This document shows, in pieces, positions 7,160-15,094 of a stretch of 64,000 nucleotides of DNA (its first letter is position 1; every line of letters begins with the position of its first letter). A model generated the notes under the pieces. The model did no database searches, was not told the DNA's origin, and worked only from the letters and a program-made list of their open reading frames with translations. Source of the DNA: CAUPWF01 sp964367685 (GTDB lineage: Bacteria; Bacillota; Clostridia; Lachnospirales; Lachnospiraceae). The translations under genes were made by a program, and so were the position numbers. The stretch spans positions 1 through 64,000 of the forward strand of contig CAYIYM010000005.1 in NCBI GenBank assembly GCA_964367685.1. The letters run 5' to 3'.

Positions 7160-7636
7160 ATGAAAGAGAGAACAAAGTATATCAAAGATTCAAGAGTTGA
7201 AGTAGCACACATAATAAGACCAACACATTTGAATGCATCTGGAAGATTATTTGGAGGCATTTTATTACAATGGATAGATGAGGTTGCTGGAATTGTAGCA
7301 AAACGTCATTCAAATACAGATATCATTACGGCATCTATTGACAATTTAGTGTTTCTTAAGGGCGCATATCAAAAGGATACAGTAGTGTTGATTGGAACTA
7401 TCACACATGTAGGAAATAGTTCAATGGAAATCCGCGTAGACACTTTCAGAGAAGACATTACTGGACTTAGAACGTTAATAAATTCAGCTTACATTTTAAT
7501 GGTTGCACTAGGGAAGGATGGGGAGAGTATAAGGGTACCACGTATTGAGCTTACAACTGAAGACGAAAAGAAAGAATGGGAATTAGGTACTAAGAGACAA
7601 GAAATGAGATTACTACGTAAACAAGCAGGATACTAG
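7160..7636 (+). CDS. Hotdog-fold acyl-CoA thioesterase (YkhA/BACH type)
   Basis: The 158-residue protein is a single hotdog domain that would hydrolyse acyl-CoA to free acid and CoA in the cytosol. Family landmarks are RPTHLNASGRLFGGILLQWI (the conserved Asn before the G-x-L-FGG turn), then IDEVAGIVAKRH, and SIDNLVFLKGAYQKD. These match the YkhA/YciA/BACH group, which prefers medium to long acyl chains; the exact substrate cannot be read from sequence. AAGGAAAG precedes the ATG. The gene is monocistronic between its own promoter and the purine riboswitch leader. Confidence 0.85.
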   Translation: MKERTKYIKDSRVEVAHIIRPTHLNASGRLFGGILLQWIDEVAGIVAKRHSNTDIITASIDNLVFLKGAYQKDTVVLIGTITHVGNSSMEIRVDTFREDITGLRTLINSAYILMVALGKDGESIRVPRIELTTEDEKKEWELGTKRQEMRLLRKQAGY

Positions 7637-7709
7637 GCATGAATGTAGTGTATTTATTAACGATAAGTACCCATTATGAATGATATAAGTATTACTAACG
7701 AGTGTTTTA

Positions 7710-7738
7710 TTGACAATTACGTCGTGAAATGATAATTT
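7710..7738 (+). promoter_or_regulatory. Promoter driving the ZTP riboswitch leader
   Basis: TTGACA (7710-7715), a 17-base spacer and TAATTT (7733-7738) place transcription start at about 7745, exactly at the first base-paired element of the riboswitch. Confidence 0.65.
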
Positions 7739-7744
7739 GATTAT

Positions 7745-7816
7745 AGTGTTATACAACTGACGGAAGTGGAATTGACCACAGGGAGTATAACTTGGAAAGA
7801 GCCGACCGTCTGGGCA
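7745..7816 (+). ncRNA. ZTP (ZMP/ZTP, pfl-type) riboswitch
   Basis: The leader shows the ZTP aptamer architecture. P1 pairs GTTATAC (7748-7754) with GTATAAC (7785-7791 region), P2 pairs GTGG with CCAC, and P3 is GCCGACCGTCTGGGC. GACGG (7759-7763) can form the pseudoknot with CCGTC (7806-7810). The conserved 3' core GCCGACCGTCTGGGC is the hallmark of the class. ZTP/ZMP accumulates when 10-formyl-THF runs short and turns on purine and folate genes. Here the downstream genes are the AICAR formyltransferase and IMP cyclohydrolase that consume ZMP, the expected context. Confidence 0.9.
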
Positions 7817-7846
7817 TAATATGCTTGGGGTATGCTCTTTTTTGCT
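7812..7846 (+). terminator. Riboswitch-controlled terminator
   Basis: GGGCATA (7812-7818) pairs with TATGCTC (7831-7837), followed by six T. Its 5' arm overlaps the last bases of the aptamer P3, so ligand binding and termination are mutually exclusive: an ON switch. Confidence 0.8.
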
Positions 7847-7879
7847 ACCCGCGCATGTAGTATGAGAGGAGAAGAGAAT

Positions 7880-8590
7880 ATGGAAAAATTATCTTTAGCG
7901 AATGAACTATCAAGTAATATCTATCCAGGACGTGGAATTGTTATCGGGAAAAGTAAGGATGGAACAAAAGCTGTAGTGGCATATTTTATTATGGGCAGAA
8001 GTGAAAATAGTAGAAATAGAATTTTCGAGGAAGTTGGGAATGGAATATGTACAAAACCATTGGATCCATCAAAATGTACAGATCCAAGTTTGATTATTTA
8101 TAATCCAGTACGTGTGTTAGGGAATAAAACAATTGTAACAAATGGGGATCATACAGATACGATTTATAATGGACTAGATAAGCAAATGACATTTGAACAA
8201 TCTCTTAGATGTAGAGAGTTTGAACCAGATGCTCCAAATTATACTCCTCGTATTTCGGGTGTGATGCATATAGAAAATGGAGACTATAACTATGCTCTGT
8301 CGATAATAAAGTCAAGCAATGGTAATCCAGATTCGTGTTTAAGGTTTACATATGCATATGAAAAGCCAATAAGTGGGAGTGGAAGATATATTCATACATA
8401 TTTAGAGGATGGAAATCCGCTACCAAGTTATGAAGGTGAACCTAAATTGGTTGAAATTCCAAATACGATTGAAGAAATGACAAATGTTCTTTGGACGAAT
8501 TTAAATGAAGATAATAAGATCTCATTATTTGTGCGTTATATAGATATCGTGACGAATAAAGTAGAAACAAAGATTATTAACAAATATTAA
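7880..8590 (+). CDS. IMP cyclohydrolase, PurO/IMP_cyclohyd family
   Basis: The 236-residue protein resembles the stand-alone IMP cyclohydrolase family (first known from archaeal PurO), which closes FAICAR to IMP, the last step of purine synthesis. Supporting traits are the N-terminal NIYPGRGIVIGKSKDG, then AYFIMGRSENSRNR, ITNGDHTDTIY-like VTNGDHTDTIYNGL, and PNYTPRISG. ATG 7880 follows GAGGAGAAGAG. The gene is first behind the ZTP riboswitch and is followed after 33 bases by the AICAR formyltransferase. It thus replaces the cyclohydrolase half of the usual fused PurH. The assignment relies on family pattern plus context. Confidence 0.85.
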   Translation: MEKLSLANELSSNIYPGRGIVIGKSKDGTKAVVAYFIMGRSENSRNRIFEEVGNGICTKPLDPSKCTDPSLIIYNPVRVLGNKTIVTNGDHTDTIYNGLDKQMTFEQSLRCREFEPDAPNYTPRISGVMHIENGDYNYALSIIKSSNGNPDSCLRFTYAYEKPISGSGRYIHTYLEDGNPLPSYEGEPKLVEIPNTIEEMTNVLWTNLNEDNKISLFVRYIDIVTNKVETKIINKY

Positions 8591-8623
8591 AAAATAAATA
8601 AAACCATGCGCGAGGAGATTTAC

Positions 8624-9802
8624 ATGAAAGATTTAGTATTAAAATATGGTTGCAACCCGAACCAGAAACCATCTAAGATATTTATGAAAAGCGGCAATGA
8701 TCTACCAATTAAGGTGCTGTCAGGTAATCCAGGTTATATCAATTTTTTGGATGCATTTAATGGATGGCAACTAGTAAAAGAGTTGAAAGAAGCGACTGGT
8801 TATCCTGCTGCAACTTCATTTAAGCATGTTTCACCAGCAGGGGCGGCTATTGGTTTGCCACTAAGCGAAGTGTTAAAAAAAATATATTGGGTAGAGGATA
8901 TGGGAGAATTGACACCCTTAGCATGTGCTTATGCTAGAGCTAGAGGTGCCGATAGAATGTCTTCTTTTGGAGATTTTATTGCATTATCAGATATATGTGA
9001 CAAGGAGACTGCTCAATTAATCAAAAGAGAAGTATCGGATGGTGTTATTGCACCTGGTTATACAGAAGAAGCATTGGAGTTATTAAAACAAAAGAAAAAG
9101 GGATCATACAATGTAATTCAAATAGATGAAACCTATGTTCCGGATCAAATTGAGCAAAAAGATGTATTTGGAATAACATTTGAGCAAGGAAGAAATGAGC
9201 TAAATATTAATGAAGATTTATTGTCAAATATTGTGACAAGTAATAAAGAGTTATCTACAGAAGCAAAACAAGACTTAATTATTTCATTGATTACATTAAA
9301 ATATACCCAATCAAACTCTGTGTGCTATGTGAAAGACGGACAAGCAATAGGGATAGGTGCAGGGCAACAATCCCGCGTACATTGTACACGTCTTGCAGGG
9401 CAAAAAGCAGACAATTGGTATTTGCGACAAAATAGTAAAGTATTGAATCTGCCATTTTTAGATTCAGTAAAAAGAGCTGAGCGGGACAATGCTATTGATT
9501 GCTATATTGGCGATGAGTACATGGATGTTCTTGCGGATGGCAGATGGGAATATTTCTTTATAGAAAAACCTACTATCTTTACAGGAGAAGAAAAGAAGGC
9601 ATGGTTATCACAACTTTCAGGTGTTTCATTAGGATCGGATGCTTTTTTCCCATTTGGAGATAATATCGAACGTGCATATAAAAGCGGTGTTAACTTTATT
9701 GCACAACCAGGAGGATCTGTTAGAGATGAAAATGTAATAAATATTTGTAATCAATATAACATGGTAATGGCATGTACAGGAATACGTTTATTCCATCATT
9801 AA
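8624..9802 (+). CDS. AICAR formyltransferase (stand-alone PurH C-domain type)
   Basis: The 392-residue enzyme transfers the formyl group of 10-formyl-THF to AICAR (ZMP). Recognisable parts are LKYGCNPNQKPSKIF at the N-terminus, the catalytic Lys-His pair in SFKHVSPAGAA, GELTPLACAYARARGADR, KYTQSNSVCYVKDGQAIGIG, and SDAFFPFGDNIERAYKSGV. It has no MGS-like cyclohydrolase domain, consistent with the separate cyclohydrolase upstream. ATG 8624 is chosen for its GAGGAG site. Transcription ends at a hairpin just downstream. The substrate ZMP is the ligand of the riboswitch that controls it. Confidence 0.92.
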   Translation: MKDLVLKYGCNPNQKPSKIFMKSGNDLPIKVLSGNPGYINFLDAFNGWQLVKELKEATGYPAATSFKHVSPAGAAIGLPLSEVLKKIYWVEDMGELTPLACAYARARGADRMSSFGDFIALSDICDKETAQLIKREVSDGVIAPGYTEEALELLKQKKKGSYNVIQIDETYVPDQIEQKDVFGITFEQGRNELNINEDLLSNIVTSNKELSTEAKQDLIISLITLKYTQSNSVCYVKDGQAIGIGAGQQSRVHCTRLAGQKADNWYLRQNSKVLNLPFLDSVKRAERDNAIDCYIGDEYMDVLADGRWEYFFIEKPTIFTGEEKKAWLSQLSGVSLGSDAFFPFGDNIERAYKSGVNFIAQPGGSVRDENVINICNQYNMVMACTGIRLFHH

Positions 9803-9821
9803 AACTTGTTAAAACTCATAT

Positions 9822-9868
9822 CAAACACACTTGTACAACAGATAAATTGTTCGAGTGTGTTTTGTATT
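9822..9868 (+). terminator. Intrinsic terminator after the purine genes
   Basis: AAACACACT (9823-9831) pairs with AGTGTGTTT (9854-9862), with additional inner pairs, followed by a T-rich stretch that runs into the assembly gap. Confidence 0.7.
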
Positions 9869-9869
9869 T

Positions 9870-9969
9870 NNNNNNNNNNNNNNNNNNNNNNNNNNNNNNN
9901 NNNNNNNNNNNNNNNNNNNNNNNNNNNNNNNNNNNNNNNNNNNNNNNNNNNNNNNNNNNNNNNNNNNNN
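9870..9969. other. Assembly gap (100 N)
   Basis: Exactly 100 undefined bases, the conventional placeholder for a gap of unknown size. Sequence or genes may be missing between the purine operon and ylxM. Confidence 0.98.
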
Positions 9970-9991
9970 TAAAGGTGTCAAGAAAAAACAC

Positions 9992-10020
9992 TTGACACTG
10001 AATTGTACTTGAGTTATTAT
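9992..10020 (+). promoter_or_regulatory. Promoter of the ylxM-ffh operon
   Basis: TTGACA (9992-9997), a 17-base spacer and TATTAT (10015-10020) lie just after the gap and about 17 bases before the ylxM start. Confidence 0.65.
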
Positions 10021-10036
10021 AACTTAGGTGATGAAA

Positions 10037-10387
10037 ATGAATGAAATATTAGAACAAGCATTATTATACGATTTTTATGGAGAATTGCTTACTGAGCATC
10101 AGAAACACATTTATGAACAAGTCGTTATTGAAGACATGTCTCTTAGCGAAATAGCATCTGATGAGGGAATCAGTCGACAAGGCGTACATGATTTGGTTAA
10201 AAGATGTAATAAATCTCTGCAATCCTATGAAGACAAGTTACATCTCGTAGAGAAGTTTGTGAAGATGAAAGAAAAAATAGAAGAGATGCAATCCATATTA
10301 GAAGAAAATCAAGATTTAGAATTTGATAGAAAACAATTGATTATTGATATGAAACACATTTCAAGTGAAATAATAGAGGAGCTGTAA
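10037..10387 (+). CDS. ylxM: YlxM, SRP-associated helix-turn-helix protein
   Basis: This 116-residue member of the UPF0122 (YlxM/p13) family has a sigma-70 region-4-like HTH: LTEHQKHIYEQVVIEDMSLS, then EIASDEGISRQGVHDLVKRC. A charged coiled coil fills residues 60-116. YlxM binds SRP components and modulates Ffh GTPase activity in streptococci. ATG 10037 (MNEILEQALLYDFYGE) is preferred because AGGTGA lies 6 bases upstream; earlier in-frame GTG/ATG codons overlap that site. It is one base from ffh, the universal Firmicute arrangement. Confidence 0.9.
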   Translation: MNEILEQALLYDFYGELLTEHQKHIYEQVVIEDMSLSEIASDEGISRQGVHDLVKRCNKSLQSYEDKLHLVEKFVKMKEKIEEMQSILEENQDLEFDRKQLIIDMKHISSEIIEEL

Positions 10388-10388
10388 A

Positions 10389-11744
10389 ATGGCATTTGAT
10401 AGTTTAAGTGAAAAACTTCAAAACGTGTTTAAAAACCTGCGTAGCAAGGGTCGCCTTACAGAAGATGATGTAAAAGCGGCGATGAAGGAAGTTAAAATGG
10501 CTCTATTAGAAGCCGATGTTAACTTTAAGGTTGTAAAACAATTTGTTAAAAGTGTACAAGAAAGAGCCGTTGGTCAAGATGTAATGAATGGATTAAATCC
10601 TGGGCAAATGGTTATTAAAATTGTAAATGAAGAGTTAGTTGCATTAATGGGATCGGAGACAACAGAAATTAAATTCGAACCAGGACAAGCAAAAACAGTT
10701 ATTCTAATGGCTGGTCTTCAAGGAGCAGGTAAAACAACAACTACAGCAAAGTTAGCAGGTCAATTCAAGAAAAAAGGAAAGAAACCGCTACTTGTAGCAT
10801 GTGATATTTATCGTCCAGCTGCAATTAAACAATTACAGGTAAATGGTGAGAAGCAAGGCGTAGATGTATTTGCCATGGGAAATAACCATAAACCAGTAGA
10901 TATAGCAAAAGCATCTATTGAATATGCAAATAAAAATGGGCATAATTTGATCATATTAGATACAGCAGGTCGCTTACATATAGACGAAGCTATGATGGAA
11001 GAACTTCAAGAAATCAAAGCAAATGTTGCTGTACATCAAACAATCTTAGTTGTTGATGCAATGACAGGACAAGATGCAGTGAATGTTGCGAATAATTTTA
11101 ATGAAAAAATAGAGTTAGACGGTGTAATTGTTACCAAATTAGATGGTGACACACGTGGTGGAGCCGCACTTTCTATAAAAGCAGTTATTGGAAAACCTAT
11201 TTTGTATGTAGGTATGGGTGAGAAGTTGTCTGATTTAGAGCAGTTTTACCCAGATCGTATGGCATCAAGAATTCTAGGTATGGGCGATGTTCTTAGTCTG
11301 ATTGAAAAAGTATCGGAAGATATTGACGAAGAACAATCTAAAAAAATGGCTCAAAAAATGAAAAAAGGTCAATTTGACTTTGAAGATTATTTGGAAAGTA
11401 TGCAACAAATGGAAAAAATGGGAGGATTATCCAGCCTTATGGGTATGATGCCAGGTCTTGGAATGGGCAATAAACAGATGCCTGATTTAGATACAGAGGT
11501 TGCAAATAAGAAGATGGATCGCATGAAGGCGATGATCTATTCTATGACAATTGAAGAAAGAAGAAATCCAGATATTTTAACACCGCAAAGAAAATTTAGA
11601 ATTGCAAAAGGTTCTGGATTAGAAATTAGCGAAGTAAATCGTGTCATCAAGCAGTATAATGAAGCTAAAAAGATGATGAAAAAGCTACCTGGTCTTATGG
11701 GTGGCATGTCAGGGAAAAAAGGGAAATTTAAACTTCCTTTTTAA
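10389..11744 (+). CDS. ffh: Signal recognition particle protein Ffh
   Basis: Ffh binds 4.5S/6S-like SRP RNA and signal peptides and delivers ribosomes to FtsY at the membrane. The 451-residue protein has the N domain (FDSLSEKLQNVFKNLRSKGR), the G domain with P-loop GLQGAGKTTTTAKLA, DTAGRLHID and TKLDGDTRGGAAL, and a methionine-rich M domain (YLESMQQMEKMG, PGLGMGNKQMP) that forms the signal-peptide groove. Length and motifs are complete. It follows ylxM directly and leads the rpsP-trmD-rplS group. Confidence 0.97.
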   Translation: MAFDSLSEKLQNVFKNLRSKGRLTEDDVKAAMKEVKMALLEADVNFKVVKQFVKSVQERAVGQDVMNGLNPGQMVIKIVNEELVALMGSETTEIKFEPGQAKTVILMAGLQGAGKTTTTAKLAGQFKKKGKKPLLVACDIYRPAAIKQLQVNGEKQGVDVFAMGNNHKPVDIAKASIEYANKNGHNLIILDTAGRLHIDEAMMEELQEIKANVAVHQTILVVDAMTGQDAVNVANNFNEKIELDGVIVTKLDGDTRGGAALSIKAVIGKPILYVGMGEKLSDLEQFYPDRMASRILGMGDVLSLIEKVSEDIDEEQSKKMAQKMKKGQFDFEDYLESMQQMEKMGGLSSLMGMMPGLGMGNKQMPDLDTEVANKKMDRMKAMIYSMTIEERRNPDILTPQRKFRIAKGSGLEISEVNRVIKQYNEAKKMMKKLPGLMGGMSGKKGKFKLPF

Positions 11745-11783
11745 TAAATAATAAAACACAAAATGAAAGAAGAGGTATACAAA

Positions 11784-12029
11784 ATGGCAGTAAAGATTAG
11801 ATTAAAGAGAATGGGACAAAAGAAAGCACCATTTTATAGAATCGTAGTAGCAGATGCAAGAGCACCAAGAGATGGAAGAATTATCGAAGAAATTGGAACA
11901 TATGATCCAAACCACAATCCTTCAACAATCAAAGTTGATGAAGACAAAGCTAAAAAATGGTTAAACAATGGAGCACAACCTACAGAAGTAGTTGGAAAAA
12001 TTTTCAAAGTTGCTGGAATCGAAAAATAA
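11784..12029 (+). CDS. rpsP: Ribosomal protein bS16
   Basis: The 81-residue protein is bS16 of the 30S subunit: MAVKIRLKRMGQKKAPFYRI, VVADARAPRDGRIIEEIG and the YDPN motif are diagnostic. ATG 11784 with AGAGGT upstream is the true start; an ATG at 11763 is too far out and unlike the family. It lies 39 bases after ffh in the usual operon. Confidence 0.97.
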   Translation: MAVKIRLKRMGQKKAPFYRIVVADARAPRDGRIIEEIGTYDPNHNPSTIKVDEDKAKKWLNNGAQPTEVVGKIFKVAGIEK

Positions 12030-12050
12030 AAATTACTGGAGGTGCACGTA

Positions 12051-12278
12051 ATGAAAAACTTAGTAGAAGTAATTGCGAAAGCATTAGTAGATGATCCAGA
12101 CGGCGTTGTTGTGACTGAGAAGCAAGATGGCAAAACAACTGTAATTGAAGTCCATGTAGCAGAAAATGATATGGGTAAGGTTATAGGAAAGCAAGGACGT
12201 ATTGCAAAGGCTATTCGTTCTGTAGTTAAAGCTGCTGCTGCAAAGGAAGATAAGAAAGTTGTCGTTGATATCGTCTAA
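12051..12278 (+). CDS. khpA: KH-domain RNA-binding protein KhpA (YlqC)
   Basis: This 75-residue protein is one KH domain. The RNA-gripping loop is GKQGRIAKAIRSVV. KhpA pairs with KhpB (Jag/EloR) and influences cell elongation, division and RNA stability. GGAGGTG lies 7 bases before ATG 12051. Its place between rpsP and rimM is conserved in Firmicutes. Confidence 0.93.
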   Translation: MKNLVEVIAKALVDDPDGVVVTEKQDGKTTVIEVHVAENDMGKVIGKQGRIAKAIRSVVKAAAAKEDKKVVVDIV

Positions 12279-12312
12279 CAAAGGAATTAATTTAATTCTG
12301 AGTAGTAATAAT

Positions 12313-12352
12313 AAGAGGGTGAAATGGTTAGCAATAACTGTTTCTCCCTTAA
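12313..12352 (+). other. RNA hairpin in the rimM leader
   Basis: AAG-GGG-GAAA-GTTA segments (12313-12330) pair in order with TAAC-TTTC-CCC-TT (12333-12350), broken by single-base bulges. There is no U-run after it, so it is not a standard terminator; it may be an mRNA processing site, a partial attenuator or a translational control element between khpA and rimM. Confidence 0.4.
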
Positions 12353-12391
12353 ATTTTATAAATGAATGGTCGACAACATAGGAGAAAAATT

Positions 12392-12898
12392 ATGGAACAA
12401 TTGTTACAAGTAGGAGCTATTGCGTCTACTCATGGTATTCGTGGCGAAGTGAAAGTTTTCCCAACGACAGATGATGTAAATAGATTCAAGAAATTAAAGT
12501 CAGTAATTTTAGATACAGATAAGGAGCATTTAACACTTGAAATTGAAGGTGTAAAGTTCTTTAAACAATTTGCAATCCTGAAATTTAAAGGGATTGATAA
12601 TATCAATGATATCGAAAAGTACAAGGGTAAGAGTTTACTTGTTACAAGAGAGCATGCGGTAAAATTACAAAAAGACGAATACTTCATTGCAGATATGATT
12701 GGGATGGAGGTTTTTACAGAAGATCAAGAATTATTTGGAATACTTGAAGATGTAATGCAAACTGGCGCAAATGATGTTTATGAAGTGAAAACGAAAAAAC
12801 ATGGGACAGTATTATTGCCTGCGATCAAAGAATGTATTCTAGATATCGATATTGAAAATAGAAAAATGATTATCCATATTATGGATGGTTTAATATAG
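12392..12898 (+). CDS. rimM: 16S rRNA processing protein RimM
   Basis: RimM helps mature the 30S head together with bS19 and 16S helix 33b. The 168-residue protein has the N-terminal beta-barrel (LLQVGAIASTHGIRGEVKV) and the PRC-barrel C-domain (YFIADMIGMEVFT, NDVYEVKT, LLPAIKECILDIDIENRKM). ATG 12392 follows TAGGAGA by 7 bases; an in-frame ATG at 12362 is not supported. trmD follows after 11 bases. Confidence 0.95.
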   Translation: MEQLLQVGAIASTHGIRGEVKVFPTTDDVNRFKKLKSVILDTDKEHLTLEIEGVKFFKQFAILKFKGIDNINDIEKYKGKSLLVTREHAVKLQKDEYFIADMIGMEVFTEDQELFGILEDVMQTGANDVYEVKTKKHGTVLLPAIKECILDIDIENRKMIIHIMDGLI

Positions 12899-12909
12899 AG
12901 GAAGATTTT

Positions 12910-13608
12910 ATGAAAATACATATACTAACTTTATTTCCAGAAATGATAATGAGTGGACTTAATTCTAGTATCATTGGCCGAGCAATGAATAATCAATTAC
13001 TCTCAATACAAGCAATAAATATTCGTGATTATGCAAATAACAAGCATAATAGAGTTGATGATTATCCCTATGGCGGTGGAGCAGGTATGCTAATGCAAGC
13101 TGAACCAATTTATCGTGCTTATAATGAAATAAAAGAACAGGCCAGTGTAAGACCTAGAGTGGTTTATTTATCACCCCAAGGTAAAACATTTAATCAGGAT
13201 ATGGCTATCGAGTATGCAAAAGAAGAAGAACTGGTATTGCTGTGTGGGCACTATGAAGGTATAGATGAACGTGTATTAGAGGAAATTGTTACAGATTATG
13301 TATCAATTGGGGATTATGTATTAACTGGTGGGGAACTTCCTGCAATGGTTATGGTTGATGCGATGGCACGTTTTATACCAAGGGTTCTTCACAATGATGC
13401 CTCCGCGGAATTTGAAAGTTTTCAAGATGGGTTACTGGAATATCCACATTATACCAGGCCAGAGGTATGGAATGGGAAGAAGGTACCAGAAGTGTTATTA
13501 TCTGGACATCATAAACGTATTGAAGAGTGGAGACATGAAGAATCAAAAAAGCGAACAAAAGAACGACGTCCAGATTTATGGGAAGAATATCAAGAAAAAA
13601 ATAAATAA
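12910..13608 (+). CDS. trmD: tRNA (guanine-37-N1)-methyltransferase TrmD
   Basis: TrmD uses SAM to make m1G37, which prevents +1 frameshifting. The 232-residue SPOUT enzyme shows LTLFPEMI at the start, RVDDYPYGGGAGM, the knot segments VYLSPQGKTFNQ and LLCGHYEGIDERV, and SIGDYVLTGGELPAM. The C-terminal domain has LEYPHYTRP and LLSGHHKRIEEWR. It is complete and in the standard position between rimM and rplS. Confidence 0.97.
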   Translation: MKIHILTLFPEMIMSGLNSSIIGRAMNNQLLSIQAINIRDYANNKHNRVDDYPYGGGAGMLMQAEPIYRAYNEIKEQASVRPRVVYLSPQGKTFNQDMAIEYAKEEELVLLCGHYEGIDERVLEEIVTDYVSIGDYVLTGGELPAMVMVDAMARFIPRVLHNDASAEFESFQDGLLEYPHYTRPEVWNGKKVPEVLLSGHHKRIEEWRHEESKKRTKERRPDLWEEYQEKNK

Positions 13609-13611
13609 AAC

Positions 13612-13640
13612 TTGCATATTATGAACAGATGTGGTAGTAT
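13612..13640 (+). promoter_or_regulatory. Promoter of rplS
   Basis: TTGCAT (13612-13617), a 17-base spacer and TAGTAT (13635-13640) lie right after trmD, so L19 has its own transcript besides read-through. Confidence 0.6.
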
Positions 13641-13720
13641 TTTATATGTTGTTAAATAAGGAGATGGTCCTCTGTTACGAGAATGTATTAAGAACGTCCG
13701 ACAAATAAGGAGAATGAACA
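13641..13720 (+). ncRNA. Probable ribosomal protein L19 leader
   Basis: The 80-base leader between the rplS promoter and its ATG contains GGAGATGGTCCTCTG, GAGAATG and GAACGTCC segments that could pair, and two AAATAAGGAG copies, one serving as ribosome site. Firmicutes often carry a structured autoregulatory L19 leader here. The position fits well; I match the structure only loosely. Confidence 0.5.
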
Positions 13721-14068
13721 ATGAACGAAATTATTAGAGGCATCGAAGCTGCACAATTAAAAGAAAACACACCAGAATTTAATGTTGGAGATACAGTTAA
13801 AGTATACAACAAAATTAAAGAGGGCGCTCGTGAGAGAGTTCAGATTTTCGAAGGAACTGTTTTAAAGAAGCAAGGTGGAAGCTCTAGAGCTACATTTACA
13901 GTAAGAAAGAATTCAAATGGTATCGGAGTTGAGAAAACTTGGCCATTACACTCACCTAACGTAGAGAGAGTAGAAGTAATCCGTCGCGGTAAAGTTAGAA
14001 GAGCGAAATTATACTACTTAAGAGGACGCGTTGGTAAGAGAGCGAAAGTTAAAGAATTAGTAAAATAG
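13721..14068 (+). CDS. rplS: Ribosomal protein bL19
   Basis: The 115-residue protein is bL19, which sits at the 30S-50S interface. Diagnostic segments are FNVGDTVKVYNKIKEGARER, VQIFEGTVLKKQGGS, FTVRKNSNGIGVEKTWP, LHSPNVERVEVIRRGKVRRA and KLYYLRGRVGKRAKVKE. The ribosome site is AAGGAG. A terminator follows. Confidence 0.97.
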   Translation: MNEIIRGIEAAQLKENTPEFNVGDTVKVYNKIKEGARERVQIFEGTVLKKQGGSSRATFTVRKNSNGIGVEKTWPLHSPNVERVEVIRRGKVRRAKLYYLRGRVGKRAKVKELVK

Positions 14069-14080
14069 TAGATTTTATTG

Positions 14081-14113
14081 AGAGACAAATACATAATGTA
14101 CTTGTCTCTTTTT
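14081..14113 (+). terminator. Terminator after rplS
   Basis: AGAGACAA (14081-14088) pairs with TTGTCTCT (14102-14109 region), then five T. Confidence 0.8.
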
Positions 14114-14150
14114 ACTATCTATCCATTATATAAAGAAAGTAGGAAGAATT

Positions 14151-15050
14151 ATGCATTTTCAGTGGTATCCAGGACATATGACAAAAGCAAAGCGTATGAT
14201 GCAAGAAAATATTAAATTAATTGATCTTGTGATTGAATTAGTAGATGCGCGTGTACCAATGAGTAGTAGAAATCCTGACATTGATGAGTTAGGAAAGAAT
14301 AAAGCGAGATTAATTTTATTAAACAAATCAGATTTAGCTGAGGACAAAGTTAGTGATGAATGGGCTGAGTATTTTAAGGGAAAAGGATATTCTGTCCTTA
14401 AGGTTAACTCCAAAAAAGGTGGAGGCATCAAATCAATACAAGGGGTGATTCAACAAGCGTGTAAGGAAAAAACAGAACGTGATAGAAAAAAAGGAATTAT
14501 GAATCGACCTGTGCGTGCAATGGTTGTTGGTATTCCGAATGTAGGAAAATCCACATTTATAAATTCCCTAGCAGGAAAGGCTGCGGCAAAAACAGGAAAT
14601 AAACCAGGAGTCACAAAAGGAAAGCAATGGATTCGCCTAAATAAATCTGTGGAATTATTAGATACGCCAGGGATTTTATGGCCTAAATTTGAAGATCAAG
14701 AGGTTGGAAAGAAATTAGCTTTTATTGGATCCATCAAAGAGGAGATTTTACAAATAGATGAATTGGCAGCTGAAATGATTAAATTCATGACTGCTCATTA
14801 TAGTGGCTATATTTCAAAAAAATATGGTATGATAGAAGCGGAAGATCCATATCAAACCTTGGCAAATATCGCAGAAGCAAGACACTGCTTATTACGCGGG
14901 AATGAATTAGATACACAAAAAGCAGCTCAATTATTTGTAGATGATTTTAAAAATGGAAGACTTGGAAAATTAACGCTAGAATTTCCAAAAGACTTTCTTG
15001 TAGAGGAACTGTTAGACGAAGAAATGGAAGACGATAGCTGTGATAAATAA
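14151..15050 (+). CDS. rbgA: Ribosome biogenesis GTPase RbgA (YlqF)
   Basis: RbgA is a circularly permuted GTPase for a late step of 50S assembly. In the 299-residue protein the G4 motif NKSD (about residue 58) comes before G1 GIPNVGKST (about 127) and G3 DTPG (about 167), the expected permutation. WYPGHMTKAKRMM at the N-terminus and the C-terminal ANTAR-like helices (EDPYQTLANIAEARHCLLRG) are typical. The C-terminal EELLDEEMEDD tail is very acidic. It leads a group with lepB and rnhB. Confidence 0.96.
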   Translation: MHFQWYPGHMTKAKRMMQENIKLIDLVIELVDARVPMSSRNPDIDELGKNKARLILLNKSDLAEDKVSDEWAEYFKGKGYSVLKVNSKKGGGIKSIQGVIQQACKEKTERDRKKGIMNRPVRAMVVGIPNVGKSTFINSLAGKAAAKTGNKPGVTKGKQWIRLNKSVELLDTPGILWPKFEDQEVGKKLAFIGSIKEEILQIDELAAEMIKFMTAHYSGYISKKYGMIEAEDPYQTLANIAEARHCLLRGNELDTQKAAQLFVDDFKNGRLGKLTLEFPKDFLVEELLDEEMEDDSCDK

Positions 15051-15094
15051 GTTATCTGATTGAATAAAGTAAAGTGGCCGAGAAAGGGATGTTT

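Noticed and set aside
7880..9802. A PurH gene split by a frameshift
   Set aside because: The first protein belongs to a different cyclohydrolase family than the PurH N-domain, and each gene has its own ribosome site and natural termini.
9772..10012. Frames running through the N-run
   Set aside because: They exist only because undefined bases contain no stops.
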